DNA of 64,000 nucleotides. Source: Aestuariispira ectoiniformans (GTDB lineage: Bacteria > Pseudomonadota > Alphaproteobacteria > UBA8366 > Aestuariispiraceae). The DNA is taken from positions 496,001 to 560,000 of the forward strand of contig NZ_CP062788.1 of assembly GCF_025136295.1 (NCBI RefSeq), given 5' to 3'. The translations under genes and the position numbers were made by a program. Below, piece after piece: positions 8,725 to 16,917 of this stretch. Below the pieces are notes generated by a model. It ran no database searches, was not told where the DNA came from, and saw only the letters and a list, made by a program, of their open reading frames with translations. Each line of letters begins with the position of its first letter. The stretch's first letter is position 1.

Positions 8725-9375
8725 GTGACCACTTTATTGTTCGACCTGGACGGCACGATCATCGACCCGAAAGAGGGGATCACCCGGTGCATCCAATATG
8801 CCCTGGAGAAAATGGACGCAGCCGTCCCCAGTCAGGAAGAGCTGCTTTGGTGCATCGGGCCCAGCCTGCGCCTGTCCCTGCCGAAACTGCTGGAAACGGA
8901 CGACCGCGAGGTGGTGGAAACCGGGGTTGCCTATTACCGGGAACGCTTTCGCGAAGAAGGCGTGTTTGAATTCACGCCCTATCCGGACGCTGTGGAAACC
9001 CTGACTGCCCTGGCAGACGGCCATCCGCTTTACATCGCCACCGCAAAGCCGCAGCCGCTGGCAAAGCGTATCCTGGAACATATGGGTGTGGATCACCTGT
9101 TTCAGGTGATCTACGGCGACGACATGGAAGGCACCTATACGGACAAGGGCGACCTTTTGGAGCTGATCAAGGCAAACCATGATCTGGACAGTGCCCGCAC
9201 GGTCATGATCGGCGACCGCCATCACGACATCCGCGCCGGACAGCGCCACGCCATGAAAACCGTCGGGATGCTGCATGGCTATGCTGTGGCGGGGGAGTTC
9301 GAGGCGGACCGTCCGGATGCGCTGGCCGAAGGCTTCCACGATCTGCCGGACCATGTGAAAACCCTGATGGCCTGA
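8725..9375 (+). CDS. HAD superfamily hydrolase, phosphoglycolate-phosphatase-like
   Basis: A 216-residue cytoplasmic phosphatase of HAD subfamily I with an alpha-helical cap. Motif I is LLFDLDGTII with nucleophile D7 and acid D9. Motif II is YIATAKPQ, and motif III/IV is TVMIGDRHHDIRAG. The length and cap type match Gph/PpaX-like enzymes, and the exact substrate is open. The start is GTG at 8725 with a good AAGGAG site. It follows the AEC transporter closely. A GGCCCTT/AAGGGCC hairpin follows the gene. Confidence 0.88.
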   Translation: MTTLLFDLDGTIIDPKEGITRCIQYALEKMDAAVPSQEELLWCIGPSLRLSLPKLLETDDREVVETGVAYYRERFREEGVFEFTPYPDAVETLTALADGHPLYIATAKPQPLAKRILEHMGVDHLFQVIYGDDMEGTYTDKGDLLELIKANHDLDSARTVMIGDRHHDIRAGQRHAMKTVGMLHGYAVAGEFEADRPDALAEGFHDLPDHVKTLMA

Positions 9376-9408
9376 GCTGGCCAATCCCTGACTGCCGACG
9401 CCTGAATT

Positions 9409-9426
9409 GGCCCTTTCTCAAGGGCC
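9409..9426 (+). terminator. Hairpin after the HAD phosphatase gene
   Basis: GGCCCTT and AAGGGCC pair perfectly around a TCTC loop, 34 bases after the stop codon. No T run follows, so termination strength is uncertain. Confidence 0.4.
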
Positions 9427-9479
9427 GCCCTGTCGCTATCTTCGCCATCCAAAAAAAGAAACAAATTTGAGGATCGGTT

Positions 9480-11387
9480 ATGACAGCGCGTGTCAGTGGT
9501 TTATTCATCTATCCCGTCAAATCCGTTGCCGGGATTCCGATGCAGGAGGCCCATGTCCGGGATATCGGCATCGCCCACGACCGCCGTTATATGATCGTGA
9601 AGCCCGACGGAACCTTCGTCACCGGCCGCACCCATCCGAAAATTACGGCCATCCGCGCGCAGGCCACCGGCGAGACGCTGACCCTGTCCTGTGAGGGCGT
9701 GGAACCGATCACCATCACGGCAGGCCAGTTTACCGACCGCTATATCGACAGCGTCGTCTGGTCCAGCGACGTGAACGGCCAGGAATGCGGAGAGGCCGCC
9801 GACCGCTGGATCAGTGATCTCCTGGGCGAACCGCTGAAGCTTTTGTTTTTCGGGGAAAAATCCCACCGCATCTCGCGCCATGGCAGTAAAGTCAGTTTCG
9901 CCGACGGCTTTCCATTGCTGCTGATCGGGAATGCGTCGCTGGACCATCTGAACGGTCGTCTGCCCGGTCCCGTCTCCATGGCCAATTTCCGGCCGAATAT
10001 TGCCGTAGAGGGCACATTGCCCTTCGCAGAGGACGAATGGGCGCGCATCCGCATCGGTGAAGTGGAATTTGTCGCACCGAAACCCTGCGGACGCTGTGTC
10101 TTCACCACGGTTGACCCCCATGCCCATGTGGCGGACAAGCTGACCGAGCCTCTGAAAACACTCAGCCAGTACCGCAAGGCCGACAATGGCGAGGTGAATT
10201 TCGGTGAGAACCTGGTCCCGGTGAATGAGGGGGTTATCCGCGTCGGTGACCGGATCGAGGTCCTGGAAACCAAACCGCGCCCGGTCTATGCGGACAACTG
10301 GCAGCCCGAAAAGGCGCGCCTTGCCCGGCATCTTGCCTTTGAACCGGCAAAAAGCTTTGACCGGGAGCCGGTCCTGCTGCGCTGTTTGCAGGTGGTCGAG
10401 GAAACGGCGGATGTGAAGACCTTCAAATTCACCGCCGACCCGTTCCAGCGTTTCTCCTATCAGCCGGGCCAGTTCATGACACTGCGCCTGTCCATCAATG
10501 GCGAAACCGTCAGCCGTTGTTATACAATTTCCAGCAGCCCGTCGCGGCCTGATCTCGTATCCGTCACGGTGAAACGGGTGGCGGACGGACAGGTTTCCAA
10601 CTGGATGCATGACCATATCACCGTAGGGTCCTCCGTTGAGGCGCTTGGCCCCGCAGGGGTCTTCCATCTGGGTCAGGCCAAGGGGCGCAAGCTCATGTTG
10701 TTGTCGGGCGGGTCGGGGATTACACCGATGCTGTCCATGGCGCGTTTCATCGCTGATACGGGCCTGGACCTGAATGTGCATTTCCACCATTCCGCCCATA
10801 CCGCCGCCGACCTGATCGCCTGGGAAGAACTGACCCTGATGGCAAAACAGCTTCCGGGGCTGACGCTGTCCTGCAACCTGAGCCGCGCCAGTGGCGACGC
10901 CCCCATGGGCCTGCCGGTTTATTCCGGCCGCATTTCCGCGGGCCTTCTTCAGGAAGTCTGCCCCGACCTTCTGGAGCGGGAGGTTTTTGTCTGCGGCCCC
11001 GACGGCTTTATGGCAAGCGCCAAGGATGTCCTGCTGACGCTGGGCCTGCCGGAAGAAAACCATCACGAGGAAAGCTTCACGATTGATGCCGTGGAGGTCC
11101 CGGTGATCGAGGAAGGCGCACAGTCCAGTTATCAGGTGAGTTTCACCAACAGCAATATCACGGTGGAAGTGGCCGCCAACCAAAGCATCCTGAGTGCGGC
11201 GGAGGCGGCAGGGATCACCGTTGACTATAGCTGCCGCAGCGGCCTTTGCGGAACCTGCAAAAGCAATCTCGTCAGCGGCGAGATCACGGCCCCGGATGCC
11301 CAGGGCGTGACACCGGCAGAAGAGGAAGCGGGCAAATTCCTGCCCTGCTGCAGCTTTGCCCGCAGCGATCTGGAAGTTGCCCTTTAA
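9480..11387 (+). CDS. MOSC domain - flavin reductase - 2Fe-2S ferredoxin fusion oxidoreductase
   Basis: A 635-residue single-chain redox enzyme. The N-terminal MOSC_N barrel (VSGLFIYPVKSVAGIPM) and MOSC domain (about 1-270, with KPCGRCVFTTVDP) would hold a molybdenum cofactor. A ferredoxin-reductase module follows: FAD site RCYTISSSP and NAD site LLSGGSGITPMLSM (about 300-540). The C-terminal 2Fe-2S ferredoxin has Cys585, Cys590, Cys593 and Cys623/624. E. coli YcbX has only MOSC plus ferredoxin and needs a separate reductase. Here electrons could pass from NAD(P)H to the molybdenum centre in one polypeptide, consistent with reduction of N-hydroxylated compounds. The order matches known hybrid proteins, so the fusion is likely genuine. 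Confidence 0.88.
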   Translation: MTARVSGLFIYPVKSVAGIPMQEAHVRDIGIAHDRRYMIVKPDGTFVTGRTHPKITAIRAQATGETLTLSCEGVEPITITAGQFTDRYIDSVVWSSDVNGQECGEAADRWISDLLGEPLKLLFFGEKSHRISRHGSKVSFADGFPLLLIGNASLDHLNGRLPGPVSMANFRPNIAVEGTLPFAEDEWARIRIGEVEFVAPKPCGRCVFTTVDPHAHVADKLTEPLKTLSQYRKADNGEVNFGENLVPVNEGVIRVGDRIEVLETKPRPVYADNWQPEKARLARHLAFEPAKSFDREPVLLRCLQVVEETADVKTFKFTADPFQRFSYQPGQFMTLRLSINGETVSRCYTISSSPSRPDLVSVTVKRVADGQVSNWMHDHITVGSSVEALGPAGVFHLGQAKGRKLMLLSGGSGITPMLSMARFIADTGLDLNVHFHHSAHTAADLIAWEELTLMAKQLPGLTLSCNLSRASGDAPMGLPVYSGRISAGLLQEVCPDLLEREVFVCGPDGFMASAKDVLLTLGLPEENHHEESFTIDAVEVPVIEEGAQSSYQVSFTNSNITVEVAANQSILSAAEAAGITVDYSCRSGLCGTCKSNLVSGEITAPDAQGVTPAEEEAGKFLPCCSFARSDLEVAL

Positions 11388-11402
11388 CCGGGAATAACGG
11401 GG

Positions 11403-11744
11403 TTAGTGGTCGGATTGCTCCAGCAATTGCGCTAACCCCGTGTCATAGTCCTGGCCGCGCAGCGTAATGGTAAAGCTGTCATCCCCGTGGATGCGGGCCA
11501 GCCCCTTGCGCTCCAGCGCCTTCCAAACGGAAATATTGCCGAAACCGCTGGCATCCTTGGCGGAAACCACATAGGGGCCGACATGGACATGATTGCCATG
11601 GGCATGGGGCAGGCGCATCAGGGTAACCTCGCCGGTTTCTTCATTCTTGAAACCGGAGGCAGGGTCTTTCGCCAGCACCTGCGCCAGCAAAAGGGTGCGC
11701 GCCTGCAATTTATTCAGTTTCAGCGGATTGGCTTTTACCGGCAT
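11403..11744 (-). CDS. Conserved-looking hypothetical protein, 113 aa
   Basis: I do not recognise this family. The 113-residue soluble protein starts behind AAGGAAAAGACC. It has a His-rich stretch (LPHAHGNHVHVGPYVVSAKD) in the middle that could bind a metal. The C-terminal half (ISVWKALERKGLARIH, then FTITLRGQDYDTG) has the pattern of a winged-helix-like or small alpha/beta domain. It is convergent with the MOSC fusion gene and ends 15 bases from it. Coding character (good ribosome site, sensible codon use) supports a real gene. Confidence 0.65.
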   Translation of the reverse strand: MPVKANPLKLNKLQARTLLLAQVLAKDPASGFKNEETGEVTLMRLPHAHGNHVHVGPYVVSAKDASGFGNISVWKALERKGLARIHGDDSFTITLRGQDYDTGLAQLLEQSDH

Positions 11745-11796
11745 GGTCTTTTCCTTACATCCTTACAACGCCATGGAGTTTCCTGCCCCGGCAATA

Positions 11797-12900
11797 TCAC
11801 TCCGCAGCCGATGAGGAAAGCCCGGCAAGGCGGATGGTAAGCTGCTTTCGCAGCCGCGCATTGCCAAGGGGTTCCACCGCATCATCGCCCGGCAGTGCCA
11901 TCACATCCGGCCATGCATGCCGGAGCGCCGTCAACACCCGCGCCACTTCATTCACCATGTAATGATCCGCCAGACAGCGATGTGCCCCGATGCCAAACGT
12001 CAGATGATCGCTATTGTTCGGGCGGGCCGGGTCAAAGCATTCAGGGTCGGCAAAGCGGGCAGGGTCACGGTTTGCGGCAGCAACAACCGCCAGGACCATG
12101 CTGCCCGCGGGAATGTCCACGTCACCGAAACACATGGAGGCGGTCAACAGCCGTCTGGTGTTGTGGATCGGCGGATCGAACCTTAACGTTTCGATAACGA
12201 AACTTCTTATGTCCTTTGGCCAGCCGCGCGCCAGAACCTGTTGCAGCGCATTGGTCAAAAACCCGCGTCCGGCGTCATAACTCTGGATCAGCAGACCGAT
12301 CAGATTGGCCGCAGCAGCCTTGCGATCCAGCCCGACCAACCCCAGTTCCCGCAGCCTTGTGGCGGCGATGCGGCTGCTGTCCTGCGCAACCGCATTGATG
12401 GCCTGTACCTGTACCTCTGTGCGCCGGGGAAGCATCAAAGCAGTGAGGATGGGCACCGCCTGGATCAGGAAAGCCCTGTCATCGGGCGCAAAGCCCAACC
12501 CTTCCAGCAACAGCCGAAGCGGTAGGACCCGGGCGACCCTTTCAACCCAGTCAAGCTCACCATCACTGCCAAGAAGATCATAGAGCCGCTGGGCCGGATC
12601 AAGCACGTGGCACTCCCTGAAAACCACCGCTGCGACGCCCCGAAGAAACCCGTGGTCCGCCCCGTTCGAAAGCCGGGCCAGATGGGACAGGATATCCCGG
12701 GTCGGCGCATCGAGCCCGTCCGGATTGCCCGCAGGCACCTGCGCCTGGGCGCTCGAGAGCAGTCGCTGGCAGTCCTCATGGCGGAAGATCATCCAGATAT
12801 CGGCCTGCCGGTCATGGAACAGCGGGCATTCCTCACGCATCTGCCGATAGAGAGGAAAGGGGTCCGAGAGTTCGGACTGGGGGCGCAAAAGACTTTTCAT
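11797..12900 (-). CDS. Cytochrome P450, short form with unusual I-helix
   Basis: A 367-residue soluble P450. The heme-binding loop FGIGAHRC places the thiolate ligand at Cys309, and the K-helix ExxR is ETLR (E237, R240). The I-helix region reads QSYDAGRG (about 206-213), where most P450s have an acid followed by threonine; the Thr that helps oxygen activation is missing. The protein is also shorter than the usual 400. Its ATG overlaps the stop of the upstream PEP-mutase-family gene by one base (TGATG), so the two are co-translated. The substrate is unknown. No ferredoxin partner is adjacent; candidates are at 42556 and inside the fusion at 9480. Confidence 0.88.
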   Translation of the reverse strand: MKSLLRPQSELSDPFPLYRQMREECPLFHDRQADIWMIFRHEDCQRLLSSAQAQVPAGNPDGLDAPTRDILSHLARLSNGADHGFLRGVAAVVFRECHVLDPAQRLYDLLGSDGELDWVERVARVLPLRLLLEGLGFAPDDRAFLIQAVPILTALMLPRRTEVQVQAINAVAQDSSRIAATRLRELGLVGLDRKAAAANLIGLLIQSYDAGRGFLTNALQQVLARGWPKDIRSFVIETLRFDPPIHNTRRLLTASMCFGDVDIPAGSMVLAVVAAANRDPARFADPECFDPARPNNSDHLTFGIGAHRCLADHYMVNEVARVLTALRHAWPDVMALPGDDAVEPLGNARLRKQLTIRLAGLSSSAAE

Positions 12901-13757
12901 CACGCCTCTCCCGTCATGAGGGATTGCAGTGCGGGATAGGACAGGGGATCGTCAAACATGTGATCCAGTCCGGGATCGGACCTCATGGACCGGCACAGAT
13001 GGCTAATATCCGCCGCAACACGCCGGTATGCGCCGGAACCGGTGCTAACCCGGGCAACACCTGCCGCTTCAAGTCTCGGCAACAGGTCCTCAACCGGAAA
13101 AGCCAGGATGTTCAGCGGCGCATCGACCGCCCGGGCCAGCGCCTCGATTGTCCCGAAATCCGTCAACCCCTCCGCATGGTTACCGTCATTGGTCAGGCCC
13201 GGCACGAAAACACCATCGGCCCCGGCAGCAACATAGGCATTGCAGCGATCGATCGTATCTGCCAGACGCCGATCCTCCGCGCCCACGCCCATCCAATAGA
13301 GATCGGTCCGCGCATTGATGAAAAGATCCAACCCCTCTTTCGACAGCCTTTCGCGAATGGCGCGGATAACGGCCTCCTGATCCTGCAGGGTGCGCAGGAC
13401 ACCGCCATGATCCTTGAGGCTATCCTCCAGGTTGATCCCCGCCACGCCCAGACGCGCCAGGGCCACCGCATTCGCCGCAATCATCTCAGGGTCGCTGGCA
13501 AAGCCGGATTCCATATCCACGGTCAATGGCACCGTGAGGACAGAGAGCATTCGACCGGCGACAAAGGCCAGTTCCTCGAAAGGCATTTCCTCTCCGTCAC
13601 CATAACCGAGGCTCCAGGCGACGGCCGCACTGGACGTGCCAACAGCGCGCAAACCGGCCTGTTCCATCATTCGTGCGCTCATCGCGTCCCAGGCATTGGG
13701 CAGCAACAGCAGGGGGCCGCGATGCAGGTCGCGAAAGGCTGATAGGTGATTGGTCAT
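12900..13757 (-). CDS. Isocitrate lyase/PEP mutase superfamily enzyme
   Basis: A 285-residue TIM-barrel C-C or P-C bond enzyme of the ICL/PEPM superfamily. Family blocks seen are LLLPNAWDAMSARMMEQAG, VPLTVDMESGF, GINLEDSL and INARTDLYW. It lacks the KKCGH catalytic loop of true isocitrate lyase, so it fits the PEP mutase/methylisocitrate lyase-like or oxaloacetate-hydrolase-like branch; the reaction is not decided. The start is ATG 13757; a longer frame extends into the divergent promoter. It is coupled to the downstream P450 gene and divergent from the ArsR-type regulator. Confidence 0.85.
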   Translation of the reverse strand: MTNHLSAFRDLHRGPLLLLPNAWDAMSARMMEQAGLRAVGTSSAAVAWSLGYGDGEEMPFEELAFVAGRMLSVLTVPLTVDMESGFASDPEMIAANAVALARLGVAGINLEDSLKDHGGVLRTLQDQEAVIRAIRERLSKEGLDLFINARTDLYWMGVGAEDRRLADTIDRCNAYVAAGADGVFVPGLTNDGNHAEGLTDFGTIEALARAVDAPLNILAFPVEDLLPRLEAAGVARVSTGSGAYRRVAADISHLCRSMRSDPGLDHMFDDPLSYPALQSLMTGEA

Positions 13758-13812
13758 GATTATTCGTCCCGTTTCGTGATGGGCTCGGTTATAAGGGGAG
13801 GATCGCGGGAAC

Positions 13813-13832
13813 GTTTCGGCAGGCACCGAAAC
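13813..13832. promoter_or_regulatory. Inverted repeat in divergent promoter (candidate ArsR-family operator)
   Basis: GTTTCGG (13813-13819) and CCGAAAC (13826-13832) form a perfect dyad with a 6-base spacer. It sits between the PEP-mutase-family gene and the winged-helix regulator. This is the expected place for an operator controlling both directions. Confidence 0.5.
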
Positions 13833-13863
13833 ATGCCCACCACCGAGATGCTAGAACCGGGTT

Positions 13864-14577
13864 ATGAGCACGAATTACAACCTTGCCACCATAGGCGCCC
13901 TGATCGGCGACCCCTCACGCGCCCTGATGCTGTCCGCCTTGCAGGACGGATGCGCCTGGACCGCGGGGGAACTGGCGTCGGCTGCCGGGGTCTCCAACTC
14001 CACCGCCAGCGAACATCTGGCCAAACTGGTGGACGGCAACCTGTTGACGGTCTGCAAGCAGGGACGGCACCGCTATTACAACCTCGCCAGCCCGCAGGTG
14101 GCCGACGCACTGGAGGCGTTGAGCCTGATCCCGTCCGACCGGCCCCGGCGCAAGCCATCCTCGCCCGTACCCAAACCCATGCGCGAGGCACGCTGTTGCT
14201 ATGACCATCTGGCGGGCCGGGTTGCCATCGGCCTGGCCGATGCATTGAGCGCACAGGGTTATCTGGATCTGGCGGAAAACAATTTCAGCCTGCGCCCGGA
14301 AGGGGAGATATTCCTGTCCGGCCTGGGGTTGGATATCGGAGCCATGCGGACAAAGAAGCGGCATTTCGCCCGCGCCTGCCTGGACTGGAGCGAGCGGCGC
14401 TATCACATTGCGGGATCGCTGGGGGCAGGGTTGCTGACACTCTTCCTCGACCGCCATTGGGCGCGGCGCAGCCAGACGGACAGGCGGTTGATCACCATCA
14501 CGCCCGCCGGTTTTCAGGAACTGGAGAGCCACCTGCATCTGTCACGCTATATGCCCGAGGAAACGATTGCCAAATGA
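13864..14577 (+). CDS. ArsR-type winged-helix transcriptional regulator with C-terminal domain
   Basis: A 237-residue repressor-like protein. Residues 1-90 form an ArsR winged helix: LIGDPSRALMLSALQDG, then the recognition segment GVSNSTASEHLAKLVDGNLL and the wing KQGRHRYYNL. The C-terminal 130 residues (CCYDHLAGRVAIGLADALS, CLDWSERRYHIAGSLGAGLL) are an effector domain seen in long ArsR proteins, with Cys residues (REARCCYDH and ARACLDW) that might sense a ligand or redox state. It is divergent from the PEP-mutase/P450 operon and is the probable regulator of it through the dyad at 13813-13832. Confidence 0.85.
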   Translation: MSTNYNLATIGALIGDPSRALMLSALQDGCAWTAGELASAAGVSNSTASEHLAKLVDGNLLTVCKQGRHRYYNLASPQVADALEALSLIPSDRPRRKPSSPVPKPMREARCCYDHLAGRVAIGLADALSAQGYLDLAENNFSLRPEGEIFLSGLGLDIGAMRTKKRHFARACLDWSERRYHIAGSLGAGLLTLFLDRHWARRSQTDRRLITITPAGFQELESHLHLSRYMPEETIAK

Positions 14578-14585
14578 CAAAAAGA

Positions 14586-14615
14586 AAGGACGGCCAAACA
14601 GGCCGCCCCGTCTTT
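14586..14615 (-). terminator. Probable terminator after PEP-CTERM gene
   Basis: On the minus strand an imperfect GC-rich hairpin (GGCGGCC, loop TGTTT, GGCCGTC) is followed by TTTCTTTTT. It lies about 25 bases past the stop of the PEP-CTERM gene at 14639 and also follows the ArsR gene on the other strand. Confidence 0.55.
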
Positions 14616-14638
14616 GGGAAACTAATTCTGGTTACAGC

Positions 14639-15211
14639 CTAGAGAAGCTGTTGTTTACGACGGCGCAGGGCATAGCCCATGCTCAACAGACCCAAACCCA
14701 GAAGACTCAGCGCGGCCGGTGTCGGTACATTCGTACCACCCGGACCGGTGCCCGGCGGAACGCTGGTGATCCCCGTCAGCGTTACAATAACCGGATTCCC
14801 CATGGTATCGATGCAGCAATTGGTCCCGGTGAAGAAGCTCCAGGTGCCATTGCCGATGACCAGCGGCACGGTATAGAACCAATCCATATATTCAGTCGGA
14901 CCGTTACCGGCCAGGTCCCAACCATCCAGGGTGCCGTCGGCGAGCATGTCGTCACGGTCCCGGTTGTTCAGAACACCCGACCATTGTGCGGTGAAAGTCG
15001 GAATGGTGCCGGAGGTATCGGTGATATGGATACCGCCATTGGCCGTCGAGGCGACAGTCTGATCGCCATGCCAATGTTCACCCCACAGGACCACCGTCCC
15101 GTTGCCCTGATCCTTCCAACCGAAACTGACCAAATGCGCGTTGGCCGCAGAGGCAGTCAGCGCGAGACCGCCGATACCTGCCGCCAATGCCAGCTTTTTA
15201 AGAAATTTCAT
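14639..15211 (-). CDS. Secreted protein with PEP-CTERM exosortase sorting tail
   Basis: A 190-residue exported protein. The signal peptide is MKFLKKLALAAGIGGLALTA, cleaved near ASAANA/H. The sorting tail is VPTPAALSLLGLGLLSMGYA followed by LRRRKQ. The middle is rich in Trp, His and Gly (VLWGEHWHGDQTV) and has a CC pair (TGTNCCIDTMGNP), features of an extracellular beta domain; no known domain is recognised. GGGAGACGG precedes the ATG. This is one of five such substrates in the window. Exosortase would cleave after the VPTP motif, with the matrix or outer surface as destination. Confidence 0.82.
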   Translation of the reverse strand: MKFLKKLALAAGIGGLALTASAANAHLVSFGWKDQGNGTVVLWGEHWHGDQTVASTANGGIHITDTSGTIPTFTAQWSGVLNNRDRDDMLADGTLDGWDLAGNGPTEYMDWFYTVPLVIGNGTWSFFTGTNCCIDTMGNPVIVTLTGITSVPPGTGPGGTNVPTPAALSLLGLGLLSMGYALRRRKQQLL

Positions 15212-15413
15212 AACCGTCTCCCAATAAATAGATATCTATCAATTAGGCAAGAGGCGTGCCATAACGGTTAAATATTTGAACTAAAAGAAACTATCAGAAT
15301 ACCCACAATAGTTGATGCAGTATTGATGTAAGCATTCCCGACAGTGTTTCCGGTTGTAGTTCATTGAGAACACACTGAAAGCGCGACTTTCCGATACACT
15401 CACCCCAGCGATA

Positions 15414-15839
15414 TTACTCGTCGCGGCCGATCTTGCCGCTGCGCAGGCGTTTGACGGCACCGCGTTTCGATTTTGTGTCCAGCCGCCGCTTTTTCGATCC
15501 CTTGGTCGGTTTGGTCGCCACCCGGTATTTCTGCTTTTCCGCTGCCTTGGCGATCATCGCAACCAGGCGGTCGATCGCATCCTGGCGATTGGCCTCCTGG
15601 GTGCGGAAACGATTGGCGGTGATCACGATCTCACCCTCCTTGGTCAGGCGGGAGCCTGCAATCGTGATCAGATTCTTGCGGACACGGCTGTTCAGTGCGG
15701 GCGAGGCTTTCATATTGAACCGCAGCTGCGCCGCCGTATTGACCTTGTTCACATTCTGCCCGCCGGGTCCACCGGCACGGATATAGGTCAGGTCGATCTC
15801 ATCCTCATGGATAGCAATATTGGGTGTAACGTCGATCAT
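15414..15839 (-). CDS. arfB: Alternative ribosome-rescue factor / peptidyl-tRNA hydrolase ArfB
   Basis: A 141-residue ArfB (YaeJ) that enters stalled, mRNA-free ribosomal A sites and hydrolyses peptidyl-tRNA. The catalytic GGQ motif lies in IRAGGPGGQNVNKVNTA near the N-terminus. The basic tail, rich in Lys/Arg (KPTKGSKKRRLDTKSKRG), is the part that fits the empty mRNA channel. Length and tail separate it from true release factors RF1/RF2, which are more than twice as long. It is a monocistronic gene. Confidence 0.93.
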   Translation of the reverse strand: MIDVTPNIAIHEDEIDLTYIRAGGPGGQNVNKVNTAAQLRFNMKASPALNSRVRKNLITIAGSRLTKEGEIVITANRFRTQEANRQDAIDRLVAMIAKAAEKQKYRVATKPTKGSKKRRLDTKSKRGAVKRLRSGKIGRDE

Positions 15840-15989
15840 GACCGCAGCATACGCAATTCACAGCCCGCGTACAGGGGAAGAAGGAGTTTCAGCACATTAA
15901 TAAAGTTTTTTCTTTATAAATTGTTGGAACGGTTCTAAAGTGCCTTTCAACAGAAGGTCGGCAAACGAAGAAAAAGCAGGATTGGCACC

Positions 15990-16817
15990 ATGAGTGAACG
16001 CAGCATATCGCAGGTCTACCTCAATGCATTGGGGCTGACGGCGGATAAACCCGATCTGACCTTTTTGACCGCGCTGCAGCGCGCCCATCTCGCCCGCTAC
16101 AGCTTCAACAGCATCGGGGTCTTGTTGGGGGAGGACCGCCCGCTTGACCCGTGCCGCCTGTTGCAGACCATCGTGGCGGAAGGGCGCGGCGGCTATTGCT
16201 TTGAACATAACGGGTTGTTTTTTGAAGTCTTGAAGGAACTGGGCTTCACGGTCGAGGCACATCTGGGCCGCGTCCTCTATAACCGCAACGTGGAAGAACC
16301 GGTCATGCCCAGGACCCACCGCATGAGCGTGGTCACGATCGGCGCGGACCGTTATGTGGCTGACGTGGGTTTCGGCGTACTGACCCCGCGTGAACCGGTT
16401 CGCCTCGGCGACGGGGAAACTGTCCACAGCGATGGCGAAAGCTACCGCATCCGCCGCAACAAGGTGGGGGACTATCTGCTGGAGAAACAGCAGAAGGACG
16501 GCCCCTTCGTGCTTTACAGTTTCGACCTGCACCACACGGTTCCGGGCGATTTCGAGATGGGCCATTTCTATTCCCATCGCCATCCCGAGGCCGCCTTCGT
16601 CAACAATCTGGTGGTCTCCAGGGTTCTGGCAGACGAACGGCTGGTGATCCGCAATCACGAGGTTGAGGTCATCCGCGACGGCCAGGCCGTCACCAGCCCG
16701 TTGCTGGACAAACAGGACCTTGTCCGCCGCCTGCACGAGGATTTCAACTATCGGATATCGGAAAAAGACGCCGACTTCCTGTTTGAAAAATTCTGCCAGC
16801 CGAAAAAGGAACCCTGA
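15990..16817 (+). CDS. nat: Arylamine N-acetyltransferase
   Basis: A 275-residue cytoplasmic NAT that transfers acetyl or related acyl groups from CoA to arylamines or hydrazines. The full Cys-His-Asp triad is present: C70 in RGGYCFEHNG, H110 in PRTHRMSV and D125 in YVADVGFG. Length matches the family. The GTTTTTTCTTTAT-rich promoter region upstream is short. The gene is followed by a secreted hydrolase gene 100 bases downstream on the same strand, possibly a separate unit. Confidence 0.93.
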   Translation: MSERSISQVYLNALGLTADKPDLTFLTALQRAHLARYSFNSIGVLLGEDRPLDPCRLLQTIVAEGRGGYCFEHNGLFFEVLKELGFTVEAHLGRVLYNRNVEEPVMPRTHRMSVVTIGADRYVADVGFGVLTPREPVRLGDGETVHSDGESYRIRRNKVGDYLLEKQQKDGPFVLYSFDLHHTVPGDFEMGHFYSHRHPEAAFVNNLVVSRVLADERLVIRNHEVEVIRDGQAVTSPLLDKQDLVRRLHEDFNYRISEKDADFLFEKFCQPKKEP

Positions 16818-16917
16818 CCGCCTTTTGCCGCCATGGAAGCATCACGTGACTATATCCCCGGGGTTTGCTATGGGGTGCTTCTTTACCGTGATTGGCTCAG
16901 GGGAAGGACAAACAATC

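Noticed and set aside
9501-11183. Long open frame of 560 codons on the minus strand
   Set aside because: It lies wholly opposite the clear MOSC-reductase-ferredoxin gene and has no family motif; it is a high-GC shadow.
12900-13757. Isocitrate lyase
   Set aside because: The KKCGH catalytic motif is missing, so it was called only as the broader PEP mutase superfamily.
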